NCBI GenBank assembly: GCA_035649175.1
Contig: DASRKB010000011.1
Coordinates: 1-64,000 of the forward strand
Direction of reading: 5' to 3'
From: SCGC-AG-212-J23 sp035649175
Lineage (GTDB): Bacteria; Pseudomonadota; Gammaproteobacteria; Burkholderiales; SG8-39
DNA length: 64,000 nt
Shown piece by piece: positions 25,558-33,782 of the stretch. The position numbers and the translations under genes were made by a program. Positions within the stretch are counted from its first letter, which is position 1, and every line of letters begins with the position of its first letter. Below the pieces are notes generated by a model. It saw only the letters and a list, made by a program, of their open reading frames with translations. It did no database searches and was not told the origin of the DNA.

Positions 25558-26966
25558 AGCAGGAACTCGCGGCGGGTCTTCGGGCCGTAGGTGAGGAATC
25601 CCGGGTTCGGCTCGTAGGAGGCGCGGGCAATCGAGACGGCGTCCCGCTTCGTGTACTGCTTCACTTCAGTGGGACTGAGCCCGTACACCTTCGCGGCCGA
25701 CAGGCCGAAGATCTTCGCGCGCAGCGCCGGCGTGATCTCGGGATAGCCGTGCTTCTCGCGCAGGGAGGGCGCGATCTGGAAGGCGCGGAAGGCCTGGATC
25801 TGATCCTGCGGCGAGCCGTACCAGATGGAGTCGGTGCCCCACAGCACGTTGTCCTCGCCGCAGTGCTTGATGAGCTTCCCCAACGCGTGCGCGGCCTGCT
25901 CCGGATCTCGCATGAGGAAACGCCACGTTGAGCCGAGCTCCGCATAGACGTTGCTACCGGGTTTGACGTCGTTGTCGAGCACCGACCGGATCAGCGTATC
26001 GATGCCGTCGCGCTGCGCCGCGTGGTCGTAGGGCTCCTCCTTCACACTCGAGACGAAGCCCGAGTGGTAGATGAGGAACTTCACGTCGGGGAAGCGCTTC
26101 GCCGCGACGCCGATGTCGCTGCACTGGCTGTGCTCGTAGGAGCGCCGGCCGAAGGGCAGGCCCTTGTGCACGCAGATCACCTTCACCCCAAGGGCGCGCG
26201 CTTTCTCGATGAACCGAGAGCCGATGTCGTCCGAGAGGAAGTAGCCGCGGCCGCCGGGGCCGAACTGCGTGTAGGTCTTCCAAGCCGAGACGCCCCAGCG
26301 CTCCTTCAGCTCCTCCATGCGCTCGAGGTCGCCCGCCTGGTTCGGGTTCACCCGCCCGTGCAGCAGCAGCCGGTGCCGCGGCATCTGGTCGACGATGCGC
26401 CGCACCGCGTCCGCGGCCTGGATGGTGACCGGCTCCGCATCGGGCGTCGAGGGCACGAAGGAGAGCACCATCAGGTCGGTATCGGAGTCCATGAAGACGT
26501 CCTTCACGAACTCGTCGGGACCGAGGCACTCGAGGTGGTTCGCCTTGCCGCACGAGGCCTTCGGCGACCACTTGAACGCGTCGGGCGAGGCGTTCTTCAT
26601 CCAGGCGCCCTTCGGGTCGACGAAGTGCCCCTGCACGTCGAAGATGAATTCGCCCTTGCCGCCGACGGACGCCTGGGCGAGCTCGGGCTCGCGCGCCGCC
26701 TCGCGCGGCAGGTCGAAGAAGCCGCCGGTTCTGCCGCCGGCGGCGTTCGCGGCGTTGAAGGCGAGCAGCGTGCTCGCCGCACCGCAGGACGAGACGAGAA
26801 ACCTACGCCTCTTCAGATTGAGCTTTCTGGAGTGAAGCGTCGCCGATTCGCGCGCCAGACGATTCGCGGTGCGGTTCGCCGGCGAGAGCGGAACGGGCGC
26901 GAACTCGGCGTTGGTCGTCGTATCGAGCTTGATGGGAAGCCGCGTGCCTTCAGGGTCGAGATCCAT
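25542..26966 (-). CDS. Amidohydrolase_2 family metal-dependent hydrolase
   Basis: 474 residues. A Tat-like segment (KRRRFLVSSCGAASTLLAF) begins near residue 52, after an unusually long N-terminus; an internal start nearer that segment is possible. The barrel shows VQGHFVDPKGAW, VICVHKGLPFG, LIYHSGF and WGTDSIWYGSPQDQ, the last carrying the conserved late Asp. These enzymes are decarboxylases or C-C hydrolases of the ACMSD type. First gene of the VOC/CMD unit. Confidence 0.82.
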   Translation of the reverse strand: MDLDPEGTRLPIKLDTTTNAEFAPVPLSPANRTANRLARESATLHSRKLNLKRRRFLVSSCGAASTLLAFNAANAAGGRTGGFFDLPREAAREPELAQASVGGKGEFIFDVQGHFVDPKGAWMKNASPDAFKWSPKASCGKANHLECLGPDEFVKDVFMDSDTDLMVLSFVPSTPDAEPVTIQAADAVRRIVDQMPRHRLLLHGRVNPNQAGDLERMEELKERWGVSAWKTYTQFGPGGRGYFLSDDIGSRFIEKARALGVKVICVHKGLPFGRRSYEHSQCSDIGVAAKRFPDVKFLIYHSGFVSSVKEEPYDHAAQRDGIDTLIRSVLDNDVKPGSNVYAELGSTWRFLMRDPEQAAHALGKLIKHCGEDNVLWGTDSIWYGSPQDQIQAFRAFQIAPSLREKHGYPEITPALRAKIFGLSAAKVYGLSPTEVKQYTKRDAVSIARASYEPNPGFLTYGPKTRREFLLCRSS

Positions 26967-27058
26967 GGGAGCCTCCTACGCGCCCAGCATACGCCGGCGC
27001 GAACCCCGCGCGAGGCACGGCTTTTGCTCCGACTCGCACGCCAACACGCGAGGACACT

Positions 27059-27307
27059 ATGGCCATCGAATATTCGAGCACACCCACCGGCATGCCGGGG
27101 GATTCCCCCGCCAGCCTGCAGCAGGAAGAGCGCCGCGCCGTAATCCGCCGCATCGAGGATGCGAAGACCGCGGTAACCGAGAAGACGCGAGAGGCCGCGC
27201 GCTACGCGAACCGCACGGTCTACGGCAATCCCTGGAGCTCCGTGGGCGTGGCCTTCGGCACGGGGATGCTGCTGGGCCTGCTCGCGGGACTGTCGCTGCG
27301 CCGCTAG
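27059..27307 (+). CDS. DUF883/ElaB-YqjD-like small membrane protein
   Basis: 82 residues: an amphipathic helical region (RRAVIRRIEDAKTAVTEKTR) followed by a C-terminal membrane helix with glycine spacing (VGVAFGTGMLLGLLAGLSLRR). This is the layout of YqjD/ElaB/YgaM proteins, which anchor to the inner membrane and in E. coli bind ribosomes in stationary phase. The C-terminus ends in the usual RR. It converges on the HIBADH-family gene with a 4-bp overlap. Confidence 0.82.
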   Translation: MAIEYSSTPTGMPGDSPASLQQEERRAVIRRIEDAKTAVTEKTREAARYANRTVYGNPWSSVGVAFGTGMLLGLLAGLSLRR

Positions 27308-28143
27308 CCGGCGCGGTGGCGCCGCACCGCCTCGATGAGGGCGGTGTGATAGGCCTCGCCCAGCCCTAGTGCGGCCGTCTCCTCGAGGAGACGCTTCGCC
27401 GTTCCCGCGCCTTGCAGGTCGAGCCCTGCGCCGCGCGCGAGGTCGATCGCGTACGAGACGTCCTTCAGCATGTAGGTCACGGGAAAGGCGCGCCCGGGAT
27501 GCGCCTCGGGCAGGAGCGCCTTCATGCCGTGGCTGCGCAGCGCGAAGCTGTCCGCGGAGCCCTTCGCAAGCGTCTCGAAGAGAAGCTTGGGGTCGACGAC
27601 CCCGCTTGCCTTCGCCACGGCGAGTGCCTCGGCGAGCGCGACCACCGTCATCGAGAGCACCAGGTTGTTCAGCAACTTGACCGCCTGGCCGGCGCCGGGC
27701 GCGCCGCAGTGCGTCACCTCGCTCGCCATGCAGCGCAAGAGGAGCTCGATGCGACGGAGAACCTCCTCGTCCGCGCCGACCATGATGCTGAGCGTGCCCT
27801 CGATTGCCGCCTGCCGCGTGCGCGCGACCGGCGCGTCGGCAAAGTGCGCGCCGCGCACGGCGAACTCCCGCGCGAGCGAGCGCGCAAGCGCCACCGGCGC
27901 AGTGCTGCAGTCGACGACGATCTGGTCCGGGCGGGCGTGCGCGAGGAGCTCGTCGCACACTTCGCGCACCTCCGGCTCGCCCGGGAGGGATAGAAAGACG
28001 ACGTCCGCCCGTGAAACTTCCCGGACGGACGTATCGGTTTTGACTGCCCGGTCGAAGGACACGACCGGGTGACCGGACTTCGTTTCGAGGTTACGGCACA
28101 TGGGCGCGCCCATCACGCCCAGGCCGATGAAGCCTAGTAGCGT
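27304..28143 (-). CDS. 3-hydroxyisobutyrate dehydrogenase-family NAD(P) oxidoreductase, apparent ACG start
   Basis: 279 residues if started at ACG 28143. The frame TLLGFIGLGVMGAPMCRNL contains the complete dinucleotide motif GxGxxG, yet no ATG, GTG or TTG lies upstream of it before an in-frame stop; the first canonical start, GTG 28116, would delete half the motif. AAGGGG precedes the ACG at good spacing. The catalytic Lys is seen in GAGQAVKLLNN, and the C-terminal helical domain is complete. It oxidises a beta-hydroxyacid or reduces a tartronate semialdehyde-like acid. The start overlaps the upstream small gene by 10 bp. Confidence 0.85.
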   Translation of the reverse strand, partial: TLLGFIGLGVMGAPMCRNLETKSGHPVVSFDRAVKTDTSVREVSRADVVFLSLPGEPEVREVCDELLAHARPDQIVVDCSTAPVALARSLAREFAVRGAHFADAPVARTRQAAIEGTLSIMVGADEEVLRRIELLLRCMASEVTHCGAPGAGQAVKLLNNLVLSMTVVALAEALAVAKASGVVDPKLLFETLAKGSADSFALRSHGMKALLPEAHPGRAFPVTYMLKDVSYAIDLARGAGLDLQGAGTAKRLLEETAALGLGEAYHTALIEAVRRHRAG

Positions 28144-28457
28144 TGCTGCCCCTTAATTGACCAGGGGATCGTCGGGCCGGCCTCCTCGCTGTTGGTCTGC
28201 GCGTTCTTTTTCGGCCGACCGGGGCGGTAGGTGACCTGGAAGATCTTGAGCGGCGGCACCTTGGGCGGCGCTTCGAGGAAGCGGCAGTCCGACTCCGTCG
28301 GCACCGAGAGCAGCGCTCCCAGGCGCTTGCCATTGAGCATTACCGTGTAGCGCAGCATGTGCGCCGAGCCGCTCGCCGGCTGCGCGATGATGTCGTACTT
28401 GCCGATCTTGAACTGGCGTCTGTCGGTAGGCTTTGCGGAGGCTTGCTGCTTCGCCAT
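28134..28457 (-). CDS. Uncharacterised 107-residue protein
   Basis: It begins MAKQQASAKPTDRRQFKIGK, is beta-rich in the middle (YDIIAQPASGSAHMLRYTVM) and ends in a basic, disordered-looking tail. No signal peptide or membrane helix. GAGGAG lies about 10 bases before the ATG. The 3' end overlaps the dehydrogenase start, so they are cotranscribed. I do not recognise the family. Confidence 0.6.
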   Translation of the reverse strand: MAKQQASAKPTDRRQFKIGKYDIIAQPASGSAHMLRYTVMLNGKRLGALLSVPTESDCRFLEAPPKVPPLKIFQVTYRPGRPKKNAQTNSEEAGPTIPWSIKGQQRY

Positions 28458-28625
28458 TGCGAAAAATCTCCTCGGTCAAGAAATTGGAGCGAAGCAGCGG
28501 GATCGGCAGGGGAATGGACTGCTCTTGGGGGCCCGGGCGCTTCGGTGGATGCCCTCTTATACCATATCCGGGGCGTTTCCCGGAGAGGACTTGCAAGCCC
28601 GACCCTCGGCCCTCATCTGCCCGGG

Positions 28626-29444
28626 ATGAAAAACCGCGTACTGCAAAAGGTGATCCCGTCCGTGCCAGCGTCCGACGGCGCGGGGGTCAAGCTGCGCCGC
28701 AGCCTCGGCGCGAGCCAGCTCCAGCGCCACGATCCGTTCCTGATGCTCGACGAGTTCTACTCGGATGATCCGGAGGACTACCTCGCCGGCTTTCCCTCGC
28801 ACCCGCATCGGGGCTTCGAGACCGTCACCTACATGCTTGATGGACACATGCGCCACGAGGACACCCGCGGCAATCGCGGGGACCTCGGGCCCGGCGACGT
28901 CCAATGGATGAGCGCGGCGCGGGGCATCATCCACTCCGAGATGCCGCAGCAGACGCAAGGCCGCATGCGCGGCTTCCAGCTGTGGCTGAACCTTCCCGCC
29001 GAGGAAAAGATGAAGCCGGCGGCGTACCGCGATATCGCCGCGAGGGAGATTCCGTCCATCGATGGCGTGAGAATCATTGCCGGGGAATACAAGGGCACGA
29101 AAGGCCCGATCCACGGCGGCTCCACCGATCCGTACTACTTCGACGTCCGCCTGGAGCCGCGCGCGACGTTCGAGGCGGCGCTGCCTTCTGGCCATAATGC
29201 TTTCGTCTACGCCTACGAGGGCGAGGCGCAAGTCGGCGGCAAGGTCTTGCCGCACCGGGCTGCGGGCATACTCACCGAGGGCGACGCGGTGATCATCCAC
29301 AGCGCGACAGGCGCGAAGCTGCTGCTGCTCGCCGGCAGGCCGATCCGCGAGCCGGTGGTCCAGTACGGCCCCTTCGTGATGAATACGCGCGAGGAGATCG
29401 AGCAGGCGATCCTCGACTACCAGGCCGGCGCGTTCGGACGCTAG
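28626..29444 (+). CDS. Pirin family protein
   Basis: 272 residues of bicupin form. The N-terminal cupin holds the metal ligands: HPHRGFETVTYML with its two His, then a later His in GIIHSEMP with Glu. RRSLGASQLQRHDPFLMLDE is the family opening. Pirins have quercetinase activity or redox-sensing roles. The start at 28626 gives the usual N-terminus. It stands alone between two minus-strand units. Confidence 0.9.
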   Translation: MKNRVLQKVIPSVPASDGAGVKLRRSLGASQLQRHDPFLMLDEFYSDDPEDYLAGFPSHPHRGFETVTYMLDGHMRHEDTRGNRGDLGPGDVQWMSAARGIIHSEMPQQTQGRMRGFQLWLNLPAEEKMKPAAYRDIAAREIPSIDGVRIIAGEYKGTKGPIHGGSTDPYYFDVRLEPRATFEAALPSGHNAFVYAYEGEAQVGGKVLPHRAAGILTEGDAVIIHSATGAKLLLLAGRPIREPVVQYGPFVMNTREEIEQAILDYQAGAFGR

Positions 29445-29493
29445 CGAAGCGCCCAAAGAGAAGCGCGGTCGTCCCGCACGGCTTCGGTGACGC

Positions 29494-30984
29494 TCATCTC
29501 TCCACCATGTCGCGGTAGTAGCGGTACCAGTCGCTCTGGAAAAGCTCGCCCGGATCGTACTTTTTCTTGTAGCGCACGAACACCGGGAACTGGGGATAGG
29601 CGGCGAGGAGCTGCCGGCGTATCGCGTGCCGGTGATAGGCGAGGTAGTAGCCGCCGCCGTAGCGCAGCGCGATGTCGATGAGGCGGCGCAGGGCGTCGCC
29701 GGCGCGAATGAGGCTGCTCGTGCCTCGATCGACGTGGATGTCGAGCGTCAGGCAGGAATACGGGCGGCGCGCCCAGGCGAGGAAGCTCTCGCCGTCGCGC
29801 TCGACCAGGCTCACCGCCGCCGACACGACGCGCACCTCGGCCTGCCGGGCGTAGGCGCGTACCTCCGCGAGGAAGGGCTCGAGCGCGATGCGCTCGCAGA
29901 GAAGTTCGGTCATTACCTCGGTCCCCCGCGTACCGGTGCGCCGATCGATGTGGCGGTGATAGGCGGCCGGATAGGAGCCCATCTGATGCTCGTCGGAGTA
30001 GGTCACCTCCTCGTTCTGCGCGAGGGCGAAGCGCGCGTAGCGGCGGAACGCCTCGGCCTTGTCAGTGTGAGCGAGGAGCAGCAGCTCCCGGCGATCGCTC
30101 TCGCCGAGCTGTCGCTGGATCGGCAGCAGCGGCACGTCGTCGGTGACCGGGCGGTAGGTAGAGAACACGCCGCGATTCAGGAAATCGCCGCTCGTCTCGT
30201 CCACCGACATCTGGAAGTGGCCGTACAGGAACCCGTCCTGCACGCGCTCGTCGAAGGCCTGCGCGAGCCCCTCGGCGCCGCGCATCTGCACCAGGCGCTG
30301 CACCTTGCGCCGCGGCACGAGCCGCAGCGTCGCCGAGGTGATCACGCCGAACAGGCCGTATCCGCCGATGACGAGCGCGAAGAGCTCGGGGTTCTCCTCG
30401 CGGCTGCAGCGCAGGAGATTGCCGCGCGCATTGACCATGCGGAAGGCCTCGACGTCGCCGATGAAGGGCGCCATGGCGAGGCCGCGGCCGTGGATGTTCG
30501 CCGAGAGCGATCCGCCGATCGTGACGCGGTCCACGGTCGCCTGCTTCTGGGCGAAGGTCCAAGGCGTCGCGTCGCCGCGCTGGGACACGGCGAGCTCGTT
30601 CAGCAGCTGTGGCCACTGCATCCCGGCCTCGACCTCGATCAACCCGCGCCCGGTGTCGAACCCCAGGATGCGCGTCATCTTGCGCATGTCGAGCAGGATG
30701 GCGTCGGTGGCGAAGGCCTGCTGGCCCATGGCGTGGCGCGCGCCGGAGATGCAGATCGCGCGCTCCTCCTCGCGCGCGAGCTTGAGCGCCTGGCGCACGT
30801 CGTCGACCGACGCTGGCGTGAGGATCTGCGAGACGAGCGTGGAGTTCAGGCCCGAATGCGCATCGTTGACGGACACGCCCTCTGGCTCGCTCTTGTCCTT
30901 GCCCTTAGGCGCGGGCTGCGCGAGCGCGCCCGCGGGAAGGAGCGCCCCCAGAGAGGCGAGCCGCAGGAGGTCTCGGCGTTTCAG
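29494..30984 (-). CDS. Tat-exported FAD-binding oxidoreductase (PCMH/ALO-like), apparent CTG start
   Basis: 496 residues if started at CTG 30984. That frame opens with a textbook Tat signal (KRRDLLRLASLGALLPAGALAQ), lost if the first canonical start, GTG 30876, is used. The FAD domain shows ICISGARHAMGQQAF and GRGLAMAPFIGDV, and the C-terminus (KKKYDPGELFQSDWYRYY) resembles aldonolactone oxidases. The CTG sits in CTGA, sharing bases with the stop of the upstream small gene, so translation is probably coupled. It likely oxidises a sugar lactone or alcohol in the periplasm. Confidence 0.85.
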   Translation of the reverse strand: MKRRDLLRLASLGALLPAGALAQPAPKGKDKSEPEGVSVNDAHSGLNSTLVSQILTPASVDDVRQALKLAREEERAICISGARHAMGQQAFATDAILLDMRKMTRILGFDTGRGLIEVEAGMQWPQLLNELAVSQRGDATPWTFAQKQATVDRVTIGGSLSANIHGRGLAMAPFIGDVEAFRMVNARGNLLRCSREENPELFALVIGGYGLFGVITSATLRLVPRRKVQRLVQMRGAEGLAQAFDERVQDGFLYGHFQMSVDETSGDFLNRGVFSTYRPVTDDVPLLPIQRQLGESDRRELLLLAHTDKAEAFRRYARFALAQNEEVTYSDEHQMGSYPAAYHRHIDRRTGTRGTEVMTELLCERIALEPFLAEVRAYARQAEVRVVSAAVSLVERDGESFLAWARRPYSCLTLDIHVDRGTSSLIRAGDALRRLIDIALRYGGGYYLAYHRHAIRRQLLAAYPQFPVFVRYKKKYDPGELFQSDWYRYYRDMVER

Positions 30985-31283
30985 GGCTTGCCGGCCGACT
31001 TGAAGACCGCCGAGAGGTCGACCTCGTCGAGGTTCACCTTCGCCTTCGAGAGCGCCTCGGCCGTGGCCCTCGCGCGCGGCGTCTCCTTCTCCGCGGCGAG
31101 GAAAGCCTCGGAGAGCTTGAAGGAGAGAAGCGCGAGCACCTTCGGGTCGGGCTTGGACTGCCCGGCGACGCTTGGCGCGGAATAAATGCGGCTCGCCATC
31201 CCGACAAACACCTCGAACGCAATTTTGGTGTAGAGGTCGCGATCGGGAGCCTGCCCCTGACCGGACTTTTCGGGAGCGCTCAT
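30981..31283 (-). CDS. Small protein cotranscribed with the flavoprotein
   Basis: 100 residues, mostly helical: a polar N-terminus, then YTKIAFEVFVGMASRIYSA and an Ala/Lys-rich C-terminal half. No signal peptide. It starts 8 bp after the MFS stop and its TGA stop overlaps the CTG start of the Tat flavoprotein. It may be an accessory subunit or chaperone for that enzyme, which is inference from position only. Confidence 0.65.
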   Translation of the reverse strand: MSAPEKSGQGQAPDRDLYTKIAFEVFVGMASRIYSAPSVAGQSKPDPKVLALLSFKLSEAFLAAEKETPRARATAEALSKAKVNLDEVDLSAVFKSAGKP

Positions 31284-31290
31284 GGAGCCG

Positions 31291-32547
31291 TCATCGTATC
31301 ACCGTGGGCCTCTCCGGCTTCTTCGCGAAAAAGAAGAACAGCGACCCGACGCCGGCAAGCAGCGCGAGGATGGTGAAGCCCAACCGGTAGTTGCCGGTGG
31401 CGTCGGCCAGGATGCCGGCGAGCAGCGGACCGCCGACCTGGCCCACCACGATGATCATCACCGACAGCCCCAGGATCATGCCGATCGCGCTGCGGCCGAA
31501 ATAGTCGGCGCGCAGCGCCTGCATGAACGGCCCGCGCAGACCCCATGCCGCGCCGTGCAGCACCGCGAACGCGAGCACCATGGGCGTGGAGGCGGGCAGC
31601 GCGTCCGCGTAGGTGAGCAGCAGCAGGCCGGACATGTGCCCGAGCATGCAGGCGCCGGCGATCAAGCGCTTGTCGTAGCGGTCGCCGACCAGCCAGCCGA
31701 GCGCCACGCCGCCGATCTGCGAGAGCGTGAGCAGTGTGTACACCAGAGACGCCTGCGCCACGCTGTAGCCCAGCCCCTGGTGCAGGTGTGCGATGGCGTG
31801 CACCGATACCGCGTGGACCACGAGGAGCGCGAAGCCGTGGCCCCCGGAGAGCAGCCAGAACGCGCTGGTGCGCAGCGCCTCGCGCGCCGTGAAATCGCGG
31901 CGCAGGGCGGTCTTCCCATCAACGACTTCGACCTGGGGAACTGCCGCGGTGGAGGTCCCATCGGCCACCATCCCGTAGTCCTCGGGCCGGCGCCGGAAGA
32001 CCATGGCGAGCGGCAGCCCGACCACGATGGCGATGAGCCCCGAGACGAACGCCGTGGCGCGCCAGCCGAAGGCCTGAAGCGACCATGCCACGAGCGGCAC
32101 GCTGATGCCGCCGAAGGCGATGCCGAGGGAGAGCGACGAGAGCGCCCTCGCGCGCCAGCGCTCGAACCAGTGGATGAGCGCGACGTTCACCGGGAAGAAG
32201 CCGCACAGGCTCGCGCCGAGCGCGATGACCACGAAAGCGCCGTAGAAGCCGGGTAGCGTGTCGGTGAAGCTGAGCAGCATAAGCCCGCTGCCGAACACCA
32301 CGATGCCGACGCGAATCATGCCCTGTGGGCCGAAGCGATCGATGAACCAGCCGAGCACCGGCCCGAGCATCGCCGACTCCAACTGCTGCAGCGCCGCCGC
32401 GCCCGAAAGGGCGGTTTTGCTCCAGCCGCGCTCGGCTTGGAGCACCGCGAGATAGGCTCCGAACGACTGGGTCATGAGTCCCGACTGCAGGAACTGCAGG
32501 CCGGATCCGGCCGCCACCATGTACCAGCCGTAGAAGAGCCGCTTCAC
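31291..32547 (-). CDS. MFS transporter, OFA-like
   Basis: 418 residues, about 12 membrane helices, with GWFIDRFGPQGMIR as the loop signature and a hydrophilic middle loop near residues 195-225. The start is GTG 32547 with AGGAGG upstream, which overlaps the stop of the lipoprotein gene. Second gene of the minus-strand operon. It probably moves an organic acid and is related to, but clearly divergent from, the carrier at 12489. Confidence 0.85.
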   Translation of the reverse strand: MKRLFYGWYMVAAGSGLQFLQSGLMTQSFGAYLAVLQAERGWSKTALSGAAALQQLESAMLGPVLGWFIDRFGPQGMIRVGIVVFGSGLMLLSFTDTLPGFYGAFVVIALGASLCGFFPVNVALIHWFERWRARALSSLSLGIAFGGISVPLVAWSLQAFGWRATAFVSGLIAIVVGLPLAMVFRRRPEDYGMVADGTSTAAVPQVEVVDGKTALRRDFTAREALRTSAFWLLSGGHGFALLVVHAVSVHAIAHLHQGLGYSVAQASLVYTLLTLSQIGGVALGWLVGDRYDKRLIAGACMLGHMSGLLLLTYADALPASTPMVLAFAVLHGAAWGLRGPFMQALRADYFGRSAIGMILGLSVMIIVVGQVGGPLLAGILADATGNYRLGFTILALLAGVGSLFFFFAKKPERPTVIR

Positions 32548-32551
32548 CCTC

Positions 32552-32977
32552 CTAGGATTTGAACGGCGAGCCGAGGCGCTCGCACTGCTCCCTCGCGTAC
32601 TTGGCGCCGATCACATTCCCGTCGTCCGGTCCGCCGTTCACCGCGACGATCTGGTGCTCACGGAAGAAGAACGTCATCGGATAGCGGCCTTGGTAGCCGC
32701 GCGGGTGGTTCTCGTCGACGAACACGCAGGTCGCCCAGCCCCACTGGCGGTCGCGCACGGCGGTTTCCTTCTGCACCATCTGCTTGGGCTCGGACTTGTA
32801 CTCGATCGTCATCGTCGTCGGATCGGGCACGCGCAGCGCGAGGTAGCTGCGGATTTCCTGCTGCCAGGTGCCGGGCTTGGGGCCGTAGTTGATCGACGAG
32901 AGCTCCTCGGGGCTGACGCCGGTCTGGCACCCAGCGAGCGCGACCGAAACGAGCGCGAGGTATCGAACATAAAGCAT
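32552..32977 (-). CDS. Small lipoprotein of unknown function
   Basis: 141 residues with a lipobox VALAGC (Cys17). The mature part carries SYLALRVPDPTTMTIEYKS and a second segment around WGWATCVFVDENHPRG, with two further Cys that could form a disulfide. GGGAG precedes the ATG. First gene of the operon with an MFS carrier, a small protein and a Tat flavoprotein, so a periplasmic role in the same process is plausible. Confidence 0.75.
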   Translation of the reverse strand: MLYVRYLALVSVALAGCQTGVSPEELSSINYGPKPGTWQQEIRSYLALRVPDPTTMTIEYKSEPKQMVQKETAVRDRQWGWATCVFVDENHPRGYQGRYPMTFFFREHQIVAVNGGPDDGNVIGAKYAREQCERLGSPFKS

Positions 32978-33022
32978 TGGTAACTCCCTTCTTGTGTTCC
33001 CCTGAGATTCCCGTCCTGCGAA

Positions 33023-33028
33023 AGTATA
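33023..33028 (-). promoter_or_regulatory. Candidate -10 box for the lipoprotein operon
   Basis: TATACT on the minus strand, 46 bases before the lipoprotein ATG. It is unusually AT-rich for this DNA. No convincing -35 TTGACA is seen at 17 bases, so this is a weak call. Confidence 0.3.
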
Positions 33029-33108
33029 AAGGCGGCACGAGCAGCGGGTGCGCGAGCAGCATGCCGAAGTTCGCAGGAGTATAGTGGCCGCAAGGGAGGC
33101 TCAAGAAA

Positions 33109-33399
33109 CTGAGCATTGAAACGCAGCTCCACGCTGCCGTGCAGCCGGTGTTTGCCCGCTGCCCGGCGCTGCACCGATTCACGGTGCGCGACCGATCCGG
33201 GCTGCCGGACACCGTCGACCCGACCGCGCTCGAGGGCGAGCTTTTCATTTTCGAGATCGCCCTCTCGCCGCGCCTTGGCGGCCGCCAGTACGACGACGTC
33301 TACCGGGAAATCGCCGCCACCATCGCTGCGGTGGTCCTGGCCATCCCGGGGGCGAAGCAGGTACTCGCCGGACGGAGCTTCGTCAGGGCCCTTCACTAG
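33109..33399 (+). CDS. LRGRTFARTLH-family small protein, paralogue 1 (apparent CTG start)
   Basis: 96 residues from CTG 33109. It shares FARCPALHRFTVRDRSG and the C-terminal LAGRSFVRALH with three neighbours. The only canonical start, GTG 33139, has no ribosome site and deletes the N-terminal helix present in all paralogues; GGGAGG lies 9 bases before the CTG. ATT at 33115 is another candidate. It is the most divergent copy, with G-R replaced at two positions of the C-terminal motif. Cytoplasmic, function unknown. Confidence 0.65.
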   Translation: MSIETQLHAAVQPVFARCPALHRFTVRDRSGLPDTVDPTALEGELFIFEIALSPRLGGRQYDDVYREIAATIAAVVLAIPGAKQVLAGRSFVRALH

Positions 33400-33452
33400 G
33401 CAGGATTTTCAGCGGGGGCCGGCGGGCCTGAACCTTGCGGCAGCCTGAAGGC

Positions 33453-33782
33453 ATGAAGACCCCTCAGCTCGGCCGCCTCAATCCCGACCTGCCGCCAATC
33501 GAGGAAGACCTCGCCGCCCGGGTGGACGTGATCTTCGAACGCTGCCCGGCGCTGCACGGGTTCAGCGTTCAGGACGGCGCCGCGCTTCCCGAGGAGTTGC
33601 GCTCGCTTGCGCTGGAGAAGGAGCTCGTCGTCACCGATATCGGCGTCTACCCCTTCCTCAACATCGACCAGTGCGAGCAGATCTATAACGAGATCGCGGT
33701 GGCGCTTCTCGACTTCATGTTCGAGCGGCCTTCCGCCAAGGAAGTGCTCCGCGGCCGCACCTTCGCGCGCACGCTGCACTAG
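33453..33782 (+). CDS. LRGRTFARTLH-family small protein, paralogue 2
   Basis: 109 residues starting MKTPQL, like paralogue 4 (MKTFEF); TTG 33435 is an alternative start. Conserved segments are FERCPALHGFSVQD, LVVTDIGVYPFL, EQIYNEIAVAL and LRGRTFARTLH. It shares its stop region (CTAG, 33779-33782) with the convergent binding-protein gene. Predicted small alpha/beta protein with no signal peptide; function unknown. Confidence 0.75.
   Translation: MKTPQLGRLNPDLPPIEEDLAARVDVIFERCPALHGFSVQDGAALPEELRSLALEKELVVTDIGVYPFLNIDQCEQIYNEIAVALLDFMFERPSAKEVLRGRTFARTLH

Noticed and set aside
33031..33057. Direct repeat GAGCAGC upstream of paralogue 1
   Set aside because: Two short copies in GC-rich DNA are expected by chance and no further structure supports them.
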